In this document: in pieces, positions 16,338 to 24,545 of the stretch | Position numbering within the stretch: position 1 is the stretch's first letter | Layout: the number at the start of each line of letters is the position of its first letter | From: Mycobacterium sp. 852013-50091_SCH5140682 | Lineage (GTDB): Bacteria; Actinomycetota; Actinomycetes; Mycobacteriales; Mycobacteriaceae | Reading direction: 5' to 3' | Assembly (NCBI RefSeq): GCF_001665685.1 | Contig: NZ_LZTB01000046.1 | Coordinates: forward strand, 1-64,000 | Length of the DNA stretch: 64,000 nucleotides | Translations under genes and position numbers: made by a program | Notes under the pieces: model-generated | Database searches by the model: none | What the model was told of the DNA's origin: nothing | What the model saw: the letters and a program-made list of their open reading frames with translations, nothing else

Positions 16338-17248
16338 ACCGAGCGCTGGTCATCGGTGAGGCACTGGTGGACATCGTCAAGCGAGGCGGCGCCATCACCA
16401 GCGAGCATGTGGGCGGCAGCCCACTCAACGTGGCCCTCGGGCTGGCCCGGCTGGGCCGCGACGTCGACTTCCTCACCCACATCGCCGACGACCCGCACGG
16501 CCGGCGCATCGTCGAGTACGCCAAAGCTGTTGGTGTTGACCTTGTTTCGGGCAGTATGACCGCCAAACGCACGCCCACCGCGCAGGTCACCCTCAAGAAC
16601 GGCTCGCCGAGCTATACCTTCGATCTGGAGTGGCAGCTCTCCGGCACACCCGAGGTAGGCCCTCCGCTGGTGGCGCATACCGGCTCCATCGCCACAGTGC
16701 TGGAGCCCGGGTGCCGGGCGGTGGCCGCCCTGCTCGACGCGTACCACCTGTCGGCCACCATCACGTTCGACCCGAACGTGCGTCCCGTCTTGATCACCGA
16801 CGACGACGCGGCCCGCCGCCGTATCGAACGCCTCGTGGAACACTCCGACATCGTCAAGGCCAGCGATGAGGATCTGCGGTGGATCGACAAGCGGAGCACC
16901 CCGGAGAAGATCGCGCGCACCTGGCTGGCAATGGGACCCTCGATCGTCGCAGTGACTGTCGGCTCGGAAGGCGCGTTCGCGTTGTGCGCTGCAGGAATGG
17001 TGCGGGTGCCCGCCCGACCGGTCGACGTGGTGGACACCGTGGGAGCCGGCGACGCGTTCATGGCCGGGTTGATCGACGCCCTGTGGGACCAGGGTCTGCT
17101 GGGGGCCGACAAACGCCGCAACCTGCGCGCCATCAGCTGCGATGCACTGGAAGATGCCGTCGTCCGGGCCTCGCGGGCGTCGGCCTGGACGGTCGCCCGA
17201 GCAGGGGCCGACCTGCCCGATCGCGACGCGTTGAGCCATCCCGGCTAG
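16334..17248 (+). CDS. PfkB-family carbohydrate kinase (fructokinase-like)
   Basis: This 304-residue cytoplasmic kinase probably phosphorylates the ketose made by the preceding dehydrogenase. PfkB signature 1 is GGSPLNVALGLARLGRDVDF (about 28-47) and signature 2 is DTVGAGDAFMAGL with the catalytic base Asp (about 232-244). Start and preceding stop overlap as ATGA, so the two steps are translationally coupled. The length is typical of fructokinase/ribokinase. Fructose or xylulose is the probable substrate by context; the sequence alone does not decide. ku begins 22 nt after its stop codon. Confidence 0.94.
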   Translation: MNRALVIGEALVDIVKRGGAITSEHVGGSPLNVALGLARLGRDVDFLTHIADDPHGRRIVEYAKAVGVDLVSGSMTAKRTPTAQVTLKNGSPSYTFDLEWQLSGTPEVGPPLVAHTGSIATVLEPGCRAVAALLDAYHLSATITFDPNVRPVLITDDDAARRRIERLVEHSDIVKASDEDLRWIDKRSTPEKIARTWLAMGPSIVAVTVGSEGAFALCAAGMVRVPARPVDVVDTVGAGDAFMAGLIDALWDQGLLGADKRRNLRAISCDALEDAVVRASRASAWTVARAGADLPDRDALSHPG

Positions 17249-17270
17249 CAGTGTGGGCCATACTGGGCAA

Positions 17271-18203
17271 ATGCGATCCATCTGGAAGGGTTCGATCGCC
17301 TTCGGCCTGGTGAACGTACCGGTCAAGGTCTACAGCGCGACCGAGGACCACGACATCAAGTTTCATCAGGTGCACGCCAAGGACAACGGGCGCATCCGAT
17401 ACAAACGGGTATGCGAGGTGTGCGGCGAGGTCGTCGAATTCCGGGACATCAACAAGGCCTATGAATCCGACGACGGGCAAATGGTGGTGATCACCGACGA
17501 GGACATCGCCACCCTGCCCGAGGAACGTAGCCGCGAGATCGAAGTGGTCGAGTTCATCCCGGCCGACCAGCTCGATCCCCTGATGTACGACAAGAGCTAT
17601 TTCCTGGAGCCCGATTCCAAGTCGTCCAAGTCGTACGTGCTGCTGGCCAAGACCCTCGCCGAGACCGAGCGCGTGGCCATCGTGCACTTCTCGCTGCGTA
17701 ACAAGACCCGGCTCGCGGCGTTGCGGGTCAAGGATTTCTCCAAGCGCAACGTGATGGTGATCCACACCCTGCTGTGGCCCGACGAGATCCGTGACCCCGA
17801 TTTCCCGGTGCTGGACAAAGAAGTCGAGATCAAGCCTGCCGAACTGAAGATGGCAGGCCAGGTGGTGGAGTCGATGACCGACGACTTCCACCCCGATCAA
17901 TTCCGCGACGACTACCAGGCCCAGCTCTACGAGCTGGTGCAGGCGAAACTCGAAGGCGGCGAAGCATTCTCGGTCGAGGAGCAACCCGCCGACCTCGACG
18001 AGACCGAGGACGTCTCCGACCTGCTCGCCAAGCTCGAAGCCTCGGTGAAGGCCCGCAAGGGAGGCGGCTCGACCAAGTCGGACAAGGATTCCGACTCCGA
18101 CTCCGACTCTGACGACGGTGAGGCCAAACCCGCCAAGAAAGCACCGGCGAAAAAGGCCGCAGCCAAAAAGGCTCCAGCTAAAAAGGCGGCCGCGAAGAAG
18201 TAA
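17271..18203 (+). CDS. ku: Non-homologous end-joining protein Ku
   Basis: This 310-residue Ku forms the homodimeric ring that binds DNA ends and recruits LigD. The N-terminus MRSIWKGSIAFGLVNVPVKVYSATEDHDIKFHQVH and the zinc-like pair CEVCGEVV are diagnostic. After the core (about 250 residues) comes an acidic linker (DKDSDSDSDSDDGE) and a lysine/alanine tail repeating KKAPAKKAAAKK, the basic extension known in mycobacterial Ku to modulate DNA binding. The ATG at 17271 is chosen over a start six codons upstream because MRSIWKGS is the conserved N-terminus. It lies downstream of the polyol kinase in the same direction. Confidence 0.97.
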   Translation: MRSIWKGSIAFGLVNVPVKVYSATEDHDIKFHQVHAKDNGRIRYKRVCEVCGEVVEFRDINKAYESDDGQMVVITDEDIATLPEERSREIEVVEFIPADQLDPLMYDKSYFLEPDSKSSKSYVLLAKTLAETERVAIVHFSLRNKTRLAALRVKDFSKRNVMVIHTLLWPDEIRDPDFPVLDKEVEIKPAELKMAGQVVESMTDDFHPDQFRDDYQAQLYELVQAKLEGGEAFSVEEQPADLDETEDVSDLLAKLEASVKARKGGGSTKSDKDSDSDSDSDDGEAKPAKKAPAKKAAAKKAPAKKAAAKK

Positions 18204-18269
18204 GAAGAAGTAAGTAGAGTAGCCGCCTACCCTAGGCCCGCCCTTCGGCACGGCCCCACAATGCGAGCC

Positions 18270-19676
18270 ATGGCAAACCTCGGCGAGCACGCATTGGTCC
18301 TCGGCGGCAGCATCGGCGGCCTGCTGGCCGCCAGGGTGCTGGCGGACTTCTACGACACGGTCACCGTCGTCGAACGCGATGAACTGCCGGAGACACCGAC
18401 CAACCGTCGCGGTGTTCCGCAGGGCCGGCATGTCCACGCCCTGCTGGCCCGCGGGGCACAGACGGTCGGCGAGTTCTTTCCCGGCATCCTCGACGAACTC
18501 GCGGCCGCCGGCGCGCCGGTATGGGACGACGGCGATCTGTCGCGGTTCTACATTTCCTACGGCGGGCACCTCATGCGACGCACCGGCCAGGCCCCGGGCA
18601 CACCGGCCGACTACAAGGCACTGGCGCTGTATCAACCGAGCAGGCCGCTGCTGGAATGCCATGTCCGTCGTCGGCTGCAGGCCTTGGGCAACGTGACGAT
18701 CCGCGACGGCTACGACGTCTGCGAGCTGACCGCGACCACGGACCGCTCTCGCATCACCGGCGCTCGCATCGTCGCCCACGACGGTGGAGACGAACAGCAG
18801 CTGACCGCCGATCTCGTCATCGACGCCCGAGGCCGCGGCGCACACACCCCGGCCTGTCTCGAACGGCTCGGCTACGGGCGTCCTCCCGAGGACCGCATCG
18901 TCATGCACACCACCTACGTCAGCCAGGCGCTGCGGATCCCGCCGGACGCCTACGACGTGATGCTGACCATCATCGGGCCCGTCCCCGACCGGCCGAACGG
19001 GATGTTCCTGTTCGGCTACGAGGAGGACCTGTGGATCTTCACGGTCTTCGGAATGGTGGGCCACGAGCCGCCGCGGGACCTTGCCGGCATGCTGTCGCTC
19101 GCCGAGAAGTTCGCCCCGCCGCCGGTATTGGCGGCCATACGTGCCGGTGAACCCGTCGCTCCGGTTGTGCAGCACCGGCTGCCGTCCAGCCAGTGGCGGC
19201 GCTACGACAAGATGCAGCGATTCCCCGCGGGCCTGCTCGTGTGCGGCGACGCGATGTGTAGCTTCAACCCGATCTACGGACAGGGCATGTCAGTTGCCGC
19301 AATGGACGCGGTGGCACTAAGGGAGGCGTTGCGTGGCGGCACCGCCGACTTACCGCGGCGTTACTTCCGGGCGGCAGCCAAATCGGTCGGCGTGGCGTGG
19401 GACCTGGCCGTAGGTTCCGACCTGGCCTTCCCGGGGGTGGAAGGGCATCGCACCCCGATGATGCGCTTCACCAGCCGGTTCGTGGAACGGGTGCTGACTG
19501 CCTGCGAGACGGACGCCGACGTGCACGCGCAATTCTTCAAGGTCACCGGTTTGGTGGACCCGCCCACACGCTTCTTCCACCCGGCCTTCCTCTACCGGGT
19601 CGCCAGAGCCAACCTGCGCGGCCACCAACACAATTCGCGGCCGAAGCCGGCCGACCTGGCGCGCGTGGGCGAGTAA
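18270..19676 (+). CDS. FAD-dependent monooxygenase/oxidoreductase
   Basis: This 468-residue flavoprotein has an N-terminal FAD dinucleotide-binding site (HALVLGGSIGGLLAARVLADFYDTVTVVERD), a variant of GxGxxG, and the second FAD motif GLLVCGDAMCSFNPIYGQGMSVAAMDAVAL of the aromatic-hydroxylase/geranylgeranyl-reductase superfamily. The substrate is unknown. I chose the ATG at 18270; another ATG three codons upstream is possible. It follows ku by 66 bp and converges with the next gene, leaving only 6 bp between stops. No partner gene gives a pathway. Confidence 0.88.
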   Translation: MANLGEHALVLGGSIGGLLAARVLADFYDTVTVVERDELPETPTNRRGVPQGRHVHALLARGAQTVGEFFPGILDELAAAGAPVWDDGDLSRFYISYGGHLMRRTGQAPGTPADYKALALYQPSRPLLECHVRRRLQALGNVTIRDGYDVCELTATTDRSRITGARIVAHDGGDEQQLTADLVIDARGRGAHTPACLERLGYGRPPEDRIVMHTTYVSQALRIPPDAYDVMLTIIGPVPDRPNGMFLFGYEEDLWIFTVFGMVGHEPPRDLAGMLSLAEKFAPPPVLAAIRAGEPVAPVVQHRLPSSQWRRYDKMQRFPAGLLVCGDAMCSFNPIYGQGMSVAAMDAVALREALRGGTADLPRRYFRAAAKSVGVAWDLAVGSDLAFPGVEGHRTPMMRFTSRFVERVLTACETDADVHAQFFKVTGLVDPPTRFFHPAFLYRVARANLRGHQHNSRPKPADLARVGE

Positions 19677-19682
19677 ACCCTT

Positions 19683-20153
19683 TTAGGCGACGCGCACGTC
19701 CACGCGCAGGGTCTCGAACTCGTCGAGGATCCGGCGCAACGCGGCATCCATCGGATGGGCGGCCTCGAGATCGTGGCTGCACCGCCGATCCACTGCCACG
19801 ATTTCACCGGACTGCAGCGGGGTCTCCTCGACCCGATCGATGAACGCGTCGAACAACCCCGCCGGGGTGGCCAGGTAGTGCAACCGATGCGTCGCGTCGT
19901 CGAAATTGGCGGCGTACATCAGGCCACGCTGGGTGATCACGAAGCACTCCGAGGTCATGCCGGCGCCTGCCGACTCAGCCCGACCCCACACCAACGCGGC
20001 GTGGCGCGCCTCGCCGACCCGGTCCTGAACGTCGTCACTCGAGGCCAGTAACTGGTGCACGAGCCGTCTCCCCACGTGCGGATACACGTCGACCGCGCGG
20101 GCGAAGTACCGCCGGAAGACATCGCCGAAAAGGTCATAGGGCTGATCGTTCAT
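19683..20153 (-). CDS. Hypothetical protein
   Basis: This is a 156-residue soluble protein that starts MNDQPYDLFGDVFRRYFARAVDVYPHVGRRLVHQLL. It has no signal peptide, no membrane segment and no motif I recognise. The second half is strand-rich (GMTSECFVITQRGLMYAANFDDATHRLHYLATP), with a C-terminal acidic/helical end. The ATG at 20153 is chosen because upstream residues look like non-coding translation. It lies 46 bp downstream of the HNH gene on the same strand, so it could be read through from the SOS-type promoter, but nothing proves it. Confidence 0.75.
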   Translation of the reverse strand: MNDQPYDLFGDVFRRYFARAVDVYPHVGRRLVHQLLASSDDVQDRVGEARHAALVWGRAESAGAGMTSECFVITQRGLMYAANFDDATHRLHYLATPAGLFDAFIDRVEETPLQSGEIVAVDRRCSHDLEAAHPMDAALRRILDEFETLRVDVRVA

Positions 20154-20199
20154 AGCGCCTCCCGTATCGGACGGACGCCTCAATTGTGCGCCCGAATCG

Positions 20200-21744
20200 T
20201 CAGCCGGGCGGCGGTTTGGCCCGCTCGGCGAGATGCGCTTCATTGCGCGCGCGTTCGGCCCGGATCTGGCGGGCCCATTGGGCGGCTCGCGTGCGTTTTC
20301 GGCGGGGCATCATGACCCCGCGATCGGTGGTGGCCGATGCGCCGGCGGCCGGCGGCAACGCCGCAGTCGTGGTATTCCAGTGCGGGAAGAACAACCGACT
20401 GCCCGGCCGCGTCACATAGGTCAGACCACTCGGTGTCGTCCACACGACGCTGCCGTCGGGCTGCTGACGGTCAGACCAGCCGATCCAGAAAGTTTTCAAG
20501 AGGTGATGAATTCTGCACAGACACTTGGTGTTTGACGCGTGGGTTGATCCGCTGGGATAAGGCTCGGTGTGGTCGATATCGCAGAACTCGGCAGGACGCC
20601 CACACCCCGGGAACATGCACGTCATATCCCTCATACGCACGAACGCCGCCAGCTTCACCGACGGCCGATACCGCGGCTCAGGCTCGTCACGCGGTGGAAT
20701 GAGTTCGCGAACTTTCGCCCCGTTGGCGATCAGTTCTGCCAGCAATGGCGTTGGCACCACGCCACCGTCGAGTAGGACCGCTGTCGGTTTCTTCTTGGGC
20801 TTCTCGTCCTCCACCTGTTGTGGCGGGCTCGGCTCAATAGCGTCATGCTCGGATGCATCGAGAGAAGGCTCGGGCTCCACGGTCACCTGCTCGCGCGGGA
20901 TCGGAATGGTGTCGTGATCCCCGGACAGGTAGGGATCAGGCTCAGTCTCTAACGCTGCCTTGTCGGCCAACACATAGACGACAGTGTTGGCGCCACGGGC
21001 GTCAGGTGCACTGGCCGGACAGTCCGTATTGCCGCACTGACAGCGCAGCCTGTCCCCGAGGACAGCGATCACGCCCATCGCGTCGGACCGGAGTTGGCCG
21101 GCGGTCCGCGGATCGTCCGCGCACACGCCACTGAGCACATACGCGATGCGCTTCTTCAGTGCCGCGCCGTCGGCGGCCAACAACCGACCCCACAGCGACA
21201 CGGTGCCGCTGACATCATCAGGCTTGCCCAGGCACACATCGCGGGCACGGACGGCTTCGCGCAGTCGCCGGAGTGCGCCCGGGTCGTACCGTTCGATCAG
21301 GGTGTCGATGGCTTGTTCAAGTTTGTCGACCGACATCGGACCCCACTCGGTGACACGCTGCACCAACTCCTCGTCGATCAGCCGCAGGGCCTCATCGTCC
21401 AGTACCAACAGCGTGCGCCAGGTGATGGTCGCGATCAGCCGGGAGCTGACCCGGCCCTCGTCGAACAGGGCGGCCATCCGGGGAAACCGGTCGCCGAGCG
21501 CAACCGCTATGCGCATCTCCTTCGACGCGACGCGGTGGGCCACGCCCATCGCTGCTGCGATCTCGGCGGCCGCGGCATCCCAGTAGTCGCACGCCCAGTG
21601 CAACAGTTCGTCGTCCTGCTCGGCGACTCGGCGATTGACCAACTCGGCAATCAACCGCAGCCGGCGAGAATCCGACGCGGCCGCTGCCCGGGTTTCCCGC
21701 TCGATCTCCGCGACAAGTCCCGCGTCGCCGAGTTCCTCGAACAT
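20200..21744 (-). CDS. DUF222/HNH endonuclease domain protein (13E12 repeat family), SOS-box controlled
   Basis: This 514-residue member of the mycobacterial 13E12/DUF222 family has an N-terminal DUF222 helical region (MFEELGDAGLVAEIERETRAAAASD ...) up to about residue 250. An acidic, low-complexity linker (EPEPSLDASEHDAIEPSPPQQ) follows, then a C-terminal HNH nuclease-like module: CMFPGCGRPAEFCDIDH ... NTKCLCRIHH, with the zinc cysteines and the DIDH histidine intact. The start is the ATG at 21744. A perfect LexA box covers the start codon and a TACAAT -10 lies 7 nt upstream, so the transcript is probably leaderless and DNA-damage induced. Biochemical function is unknown. Confidence 0.93.
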   Translation of the reverse strand: MFEELGDAGLVAEIERETRAAAASDSRRLRLIAELVNRRVAEQDDELLHWACDYWDAAAAEIAAAMGVAHRVASKEMRIAVALGDRFPRMAALFDEGRVSSRLIATITWRTLLVLDDEALRLIDEELVQRVTEWGPMSVDKLEQAIDTLIERYDPGALRRLREAVRARDVCLGKPDDVSGTVSLWGRLLAADGAALKKRIAYVLSGVCADDPRTAGQLRSDAMGVIAVLGDRLRCQCGNTDCPASAPDARGANTVVYVLADKAALETEPDPYLSGDHDTIPIPREQVTVEPEPSLDASEHDAIEPSPPQQVEDEKPKKKPTAVLLDGGVVPTPLLAELIANGAKVRELIPPRDEPEPRYRPSVKLAAFVRMRDMTCMFPGCGRPAEFCDIDHTEPYPSGSTHASNTKCLCRIHHLLKTFWIGWSDRQQPDGSVVWTTPSGLTYVTRPGSRLFFPHWNTTTAALPPAAGASATTDRGVMMPRRKRTRAAQWARQIRAERARNEAHLAERAKPPPG

Positions 21745-21752
21745 ACGTTCGA
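21737..21752 (-). promoter_or_regulatory. SOS (LexA) box overlapping the start of the HNH gene
   Basis: TCGAAC-ATAC-GTTCGA is an exact match to the mycobacterial LexA consensus TCGAAC(N4)GTTCGA. It covers the start codon (21742-21744) and touches the -10 hexamer TACAAT (minus strand, 21752-21757). LexA would therefore block the transcription start directly. 13E12-family genes are among known LexA targets in M. tuberculosis (established, from memory). Confidence 0.9.
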
Positions 21753-21794
21753 TTGTACACCCTGCTACCGACTCGAGCTCTCGGCAGATCGACG

Positions 21795-22916
21795 CTACCC
21801 GTCTGTCCGAATGCCGCTTCCCACAATCGATTCGGTGCCCTCGTCCCACCGCCAAGCCACGTCGCGGCCGGACAAATGCACACCGCCGATCCACCGGTCG
21901 ACGCCGTTGAGGGCGACATGGTCGTCCTGGCCGGCCAGCACACGGCGCCCGGCATCGGTGATGTGCACTGCCGTATCACTTTTGACGGGAACGGAATGCG
22001 CGTCCAGCAGCGGCACCGGCGCGGTGGCCAGCCGCTGGATCGCAGCGTAAGCCCAGCAGTCGCCGAGGAACCTGCGCGCCTCCCGGGCATTCGCCCGCAC
22101 AAACGCGGTTGCCGCGTCGGATGCACCCTCGGCGATCGCGGCCAGCAGGCGACGTTCGGTGAGCGACAGCCCGTCGCGTGTCGACGGGTACTCGCGGCTC
22201 AGCCTCTCGAACGCCTCGCCGAGGAAACGCAGTTCCCCCGAACGGGCTTCCCTGATCTCGCCGAGCCCGACGGGCGTCGGCGCACGAAACGCCGCCCATG
22301 CCCGAGTGGCGAGCTGCAGAGCCGAATTGGTCAACCGCGCACAGGCATTGGTGCCCGGCAGCGCGCGCAACTGCTCGGCGCCCAGCTCCCCGAGCCCGCC
22401 GAACCGCGCGATCCCGGCGTGTTCACCGATGCAGATCAGGGTGATCCGCTCGGCGTCCACCTGCAGTTCCGTCAACCGGTCCAAGATCTGGATGATCTGG
22501 AGCTGATCGACAAGATCGGCTTCGAACCACAGCACGTACTGTCCCGCGTGGTTGGCCGCCAGCATGTTGTCGCGATCGACGAATGTCGAACCTATGGCAG
22601 CGCGGTCTTCGTCGAGGGCGCCGGCCAGGAACCCGGTTCGGAGCCGGCTCAGCTCTTCCGCGTCGGCAGCCGGAACCGGTCCCTCGTGTAGGACATCGCG
22701 CCAGTAGAGGATGCGGCGGGCGATCCCGGTACCCGCCAGATCGGTGGCGTCCCCGTTGCTCACATGCAACGCGTCGGACATCCCCGCTGCGGTCGGTGGC
22801 GCTGCCGTGTCATCGGATGTCTTGGTGAGCAACGCATTACGTGCGGTTACGTAGGACTCGCCGGTCTTGCTCATCCGGGCGCGCACGCGTCGTTTGAAGT
22901 CAGCTTGCTTGGTCAT
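21795..22916 (-). CDS. DUF1835 domain protein
   Basis: This is a 373-residue soluble protein. It opens with the basic leader MTKQADFKRRVRARMSKTGESYVTARNALL, seen at the N-terminus of several unrelated mycobacterial proteins. Then comes a DUF1835 domain beginning LHVSNGDATDLAGTGIARRILYWRDVLHEGPVP (about 50-85) with a second half of the same family (LSLTERRLLAAIAEGA ...). DUF1835 proteins have no established activity. The ATG at 22916 is chosen because the conserved basic leader starts there. It ends 50 bp upstream of the HNH gene, on the same strand. Confidence 0.88.
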   Translation of the reverse strand: MTKQADFKRRVRARMSKTGESYVTARNALLTKTSDDTAAPPTAAGMSDALHVSNGDATDLAGTGIARRILYWRDVLHEGPVPAADAEELSRLRTGFLAGALDEDRAAIGSTFVDRDNMLAANHAGQYVLWFEADLVDQLQIIQILDRLTELQVDAERITLICIGEHAGIARFGGLGELGAEQLRALPGTNACARLTNSALQLATRAWAAFRAPTPVGLGEIREARSGELRFLGEAFERLSREYPSTRDGLSLTERRLLAAIAEGASDAATAFVRANAREARRFLGDCWAYAAIQRLATAPVPLLDAHSVPVKSDTAVHITDAGRRVLAGQDDHVALNGVDRWIGGVHLSGRDVAWRWDEGTESIVGSGIRTDG

Positions 22917-23103
22917 GGCATCTCCCGCGGCCGCCGGTCGGGCCCCCAGCGACCGATGCGACGGCCGGACGGTAGATGTCGGTTGTCCCAGTCGAGAGGT
23001 GGGCCTCCCTTTGCCTCCTGAGGTAACCCTGCTGGGGCGGGTTGCCGGAGGTTGGGCGCGACCGGGCGCCGGCGTCAGCGTACAACAGCGCCGGCGCGGT
23101 ACG

Positions 23104-23520
23104 TCAGCCGTTGCAGTCGCGCAGGTCGACCGTCGAGCCCGGTCCAGCCCCGTCCAGCGCTGCCGCGTCGGCGCCGTCCTGGAATAGGGCAACGCCGCCG
23201 GCGAATGTCTTCCCGTCGCCGCTCACCGCAATCGCGAGACAGCCCAGTCCCGATGTGAGTACCTGGCAGTCGTTGGTTTTGCCCAACACGTCACACCACA
23301 AGACGGCGGCGTCTTCCGCTTCTTGGCGGGTCTTGTAGTTGAGTCGCATCACTTCCTGTCCGGTCGACGACGACGCAGCGGCCGCACCCCAGCAACCGGG
23401 CTTGCATTCGAAGTCGAAGTCGGCCCGTGCCACCGGAGGTCCGACGGCCATGGCACCGAGCAACACCGCCGCGGCGGCCAGAGCCCACATGATCGGGCTC
23501 GCGGTGTGAATGGTCTTCAT
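23104..23520 (-). CDS. Secreted DUF4189-type protein
   Basis: This is a 138-residue exported protein with a signal peptide (MWALAAAAVLLGAMAVGPPVARA, cleavage before DFDFEC). The mature part has the DUF4189-like pattern GCWGAAAAS ... YKTRQEAEDAAVLWCDVLGKTNDCQVLTSG ... CLAIAVSGDGKTFAGG, with six or seven cysteines that can pair outside the cell. DUF4189 proteins are small secreted domains of unknown role common in mycobacteria. It is divergent from the SDR gene at 23745, with 224 bp between them. Confidence 0.88.
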   Translation of the reverse strand: MKTIHTASPIMWALAAAAVLLGAMAVGPPVARADFDFECKPGCWGAAAASSSTGQEVMRLNYKTRQEAEDAAVLWCDVLGKTNDCQVLTSGLGCLAIAVSGDGKTFAGGVALFQDGADAAALDGAGPGSTVDLRDCNG

Positions 23521-23666
23521 GTCGCTATCCCTGGTTCGCTACACCTATTGCGCCACAGTGGCGCGCCTGCAGGTAGTGAACAACAGTCGGATTGCTACCG
23601 ATCCCAACAATCGTCGGCTCACCGAGCGGATGCGCGCGGGCCCGGTCGCGCCACTCAAGGACCAAT

Positions 23667-23680
23667 TAGAACGTGTTACA
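23667..23680 (+). promoter_or_regulatory. KstR-type box (TAGAACGTGTTACA)
   Basis: The site fits TNNAACNNGTTNNA, the published consensus of the TetR-family cholesterol regulator KstR, at every fixed position. It lies 64 nt before the SDR start codon. Assignment to KstR is inferred from motif match. Confidence 0.6.
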
Positions 23681-23744
23681 GAAAGCCGCCCTTCGGGTCA
23701 TTCGACACTGCTACGGTGACGCCGTAGACGAACAGGAGCGCAGC

Positions 23745-24536
23745 GTGATTCTGGACAGATTTCGACTCGACGACAAGGTTGCGATCGTCACGGGAGCGGG
23801 CCGCGGCCTGGGTGCGGCCATCGCCGTCGCCTTCGCCGAAGCCGGTGCCGACGTGGTCATCGCGTCCCGCACGCAGTCCCAACTCGACGACGTGGCCGAG
23901 CAGATTCGGAGCGTCGGCCGCAGGGCCCATGTGGTGGCCGCCGACCTCTCCCACCCGGAGGCCACCGCCGAACTCGCGGCCGCCGCGGAAAGTGCGTTCG
24001 GGAAACTAGACATCGTCGTCAACAACGTCGGCGGCACCATGCCGGCGCCGCTGATCAACACCTCCACCGAGGCCCTGCGCGACGCGTTCACATTCAACGT
24101 CTCGACCGCGCATGCGCTCACCGCGGCCGCGGTGCCGCTGATGCTCGAACACTCGGGCGGCGGCAGCATCATCAACATCACCTCGACCATGGGACGGCTG
24201 GCCGGCCGCGGGTTCGTCGCGTACGGCACCGCCAAGGCGGCACTGGCGCACTACACCCGACTGGCGGCGCTCGACCTGTGCCCGCGCATCCGGGTCAACG
24301 CCATCGCGCCCGGTTCGATCCTCACCTCGGCCCTGGACATCGTCGCGAGCAACGATGCGCTGCGCGAGCCGATGGAGAAGGTGACACCCATGCGCAGGCT
24401 CGGCGATCCCGAGGACATCGCCGCCGCCGCACTGTATTTGGCGTCGCCCGCGGGCAGCTACCTGACCGGCAAGGTCCTCGAGGTCGACGGCGGCATCACC
24501 TATCCGAACCTCGATCTGCCCATCCCCGACCTGTAA
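23745..24536 (+). CDS. Short-chain dehydrogenase/reductase (Rv0927c-like)
   Basis: This is a 263-residue NAD(P)-dependent SDR. It has the cofactor loop [11 protein letters not shown] (about 15-25), the NNVGG motif, a catalytic serine in INITSTMGR, and Y-x3-K in [12 protein letters not shown]. The fold-closing [18 protein letters not shown] is typical. It starts at GTG 23745 behind an AGGAG site. It resembles M. tuberculosis Rv0927c as I remember it, and is followed 9 bp later by the Rv0926c-like gene, the same pair as in M. tuberculosis. The KstR-type box upstream suggests a lipid- or sterol-linked substrate, which is inference. Confidence 0.93.
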   Translation: MILDRFRLDDKVAIVTGAGRGLGAAIAVAFAEAGADVVIASRTQSQLDDVAEQIRSVGRRAHVVAADLSHPEATAELAAAAESAFGKLDIVVNNVGGTMPAPLINTSTEALRDAFTFNVSTAHALTAAAVPLMLEHSGGGSIINITSTMGRLAGRGFVAYGTAKAALAHYTRLAALDLCPRIRVNAIAPGSILTSALDIVASNDALREPMEKVTPMRRLGDPEDIAAAALYLASPAGSYLTGKVLEVDGGITYPNLDLPIPDL

Positions 24537-24545
24537 GGAGCATCC

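Noticed and set aside
17133..19175. 680-codon open frame on the minus strand opposite ku and the FAD oxidoreductase
   Set aside because: It is antisense to two well-supported genes, has Arg/His/Gly-rich low-complexity translation and no family signature; a high-GC shadow frame.
20200..21744. HNH/DUF222 gene as an active mobile element (13E12 called REP)
   Set aside because: No flanking inverted or direct repeats and no transposase or recombinase; the SOS box marks it as a resident gene.
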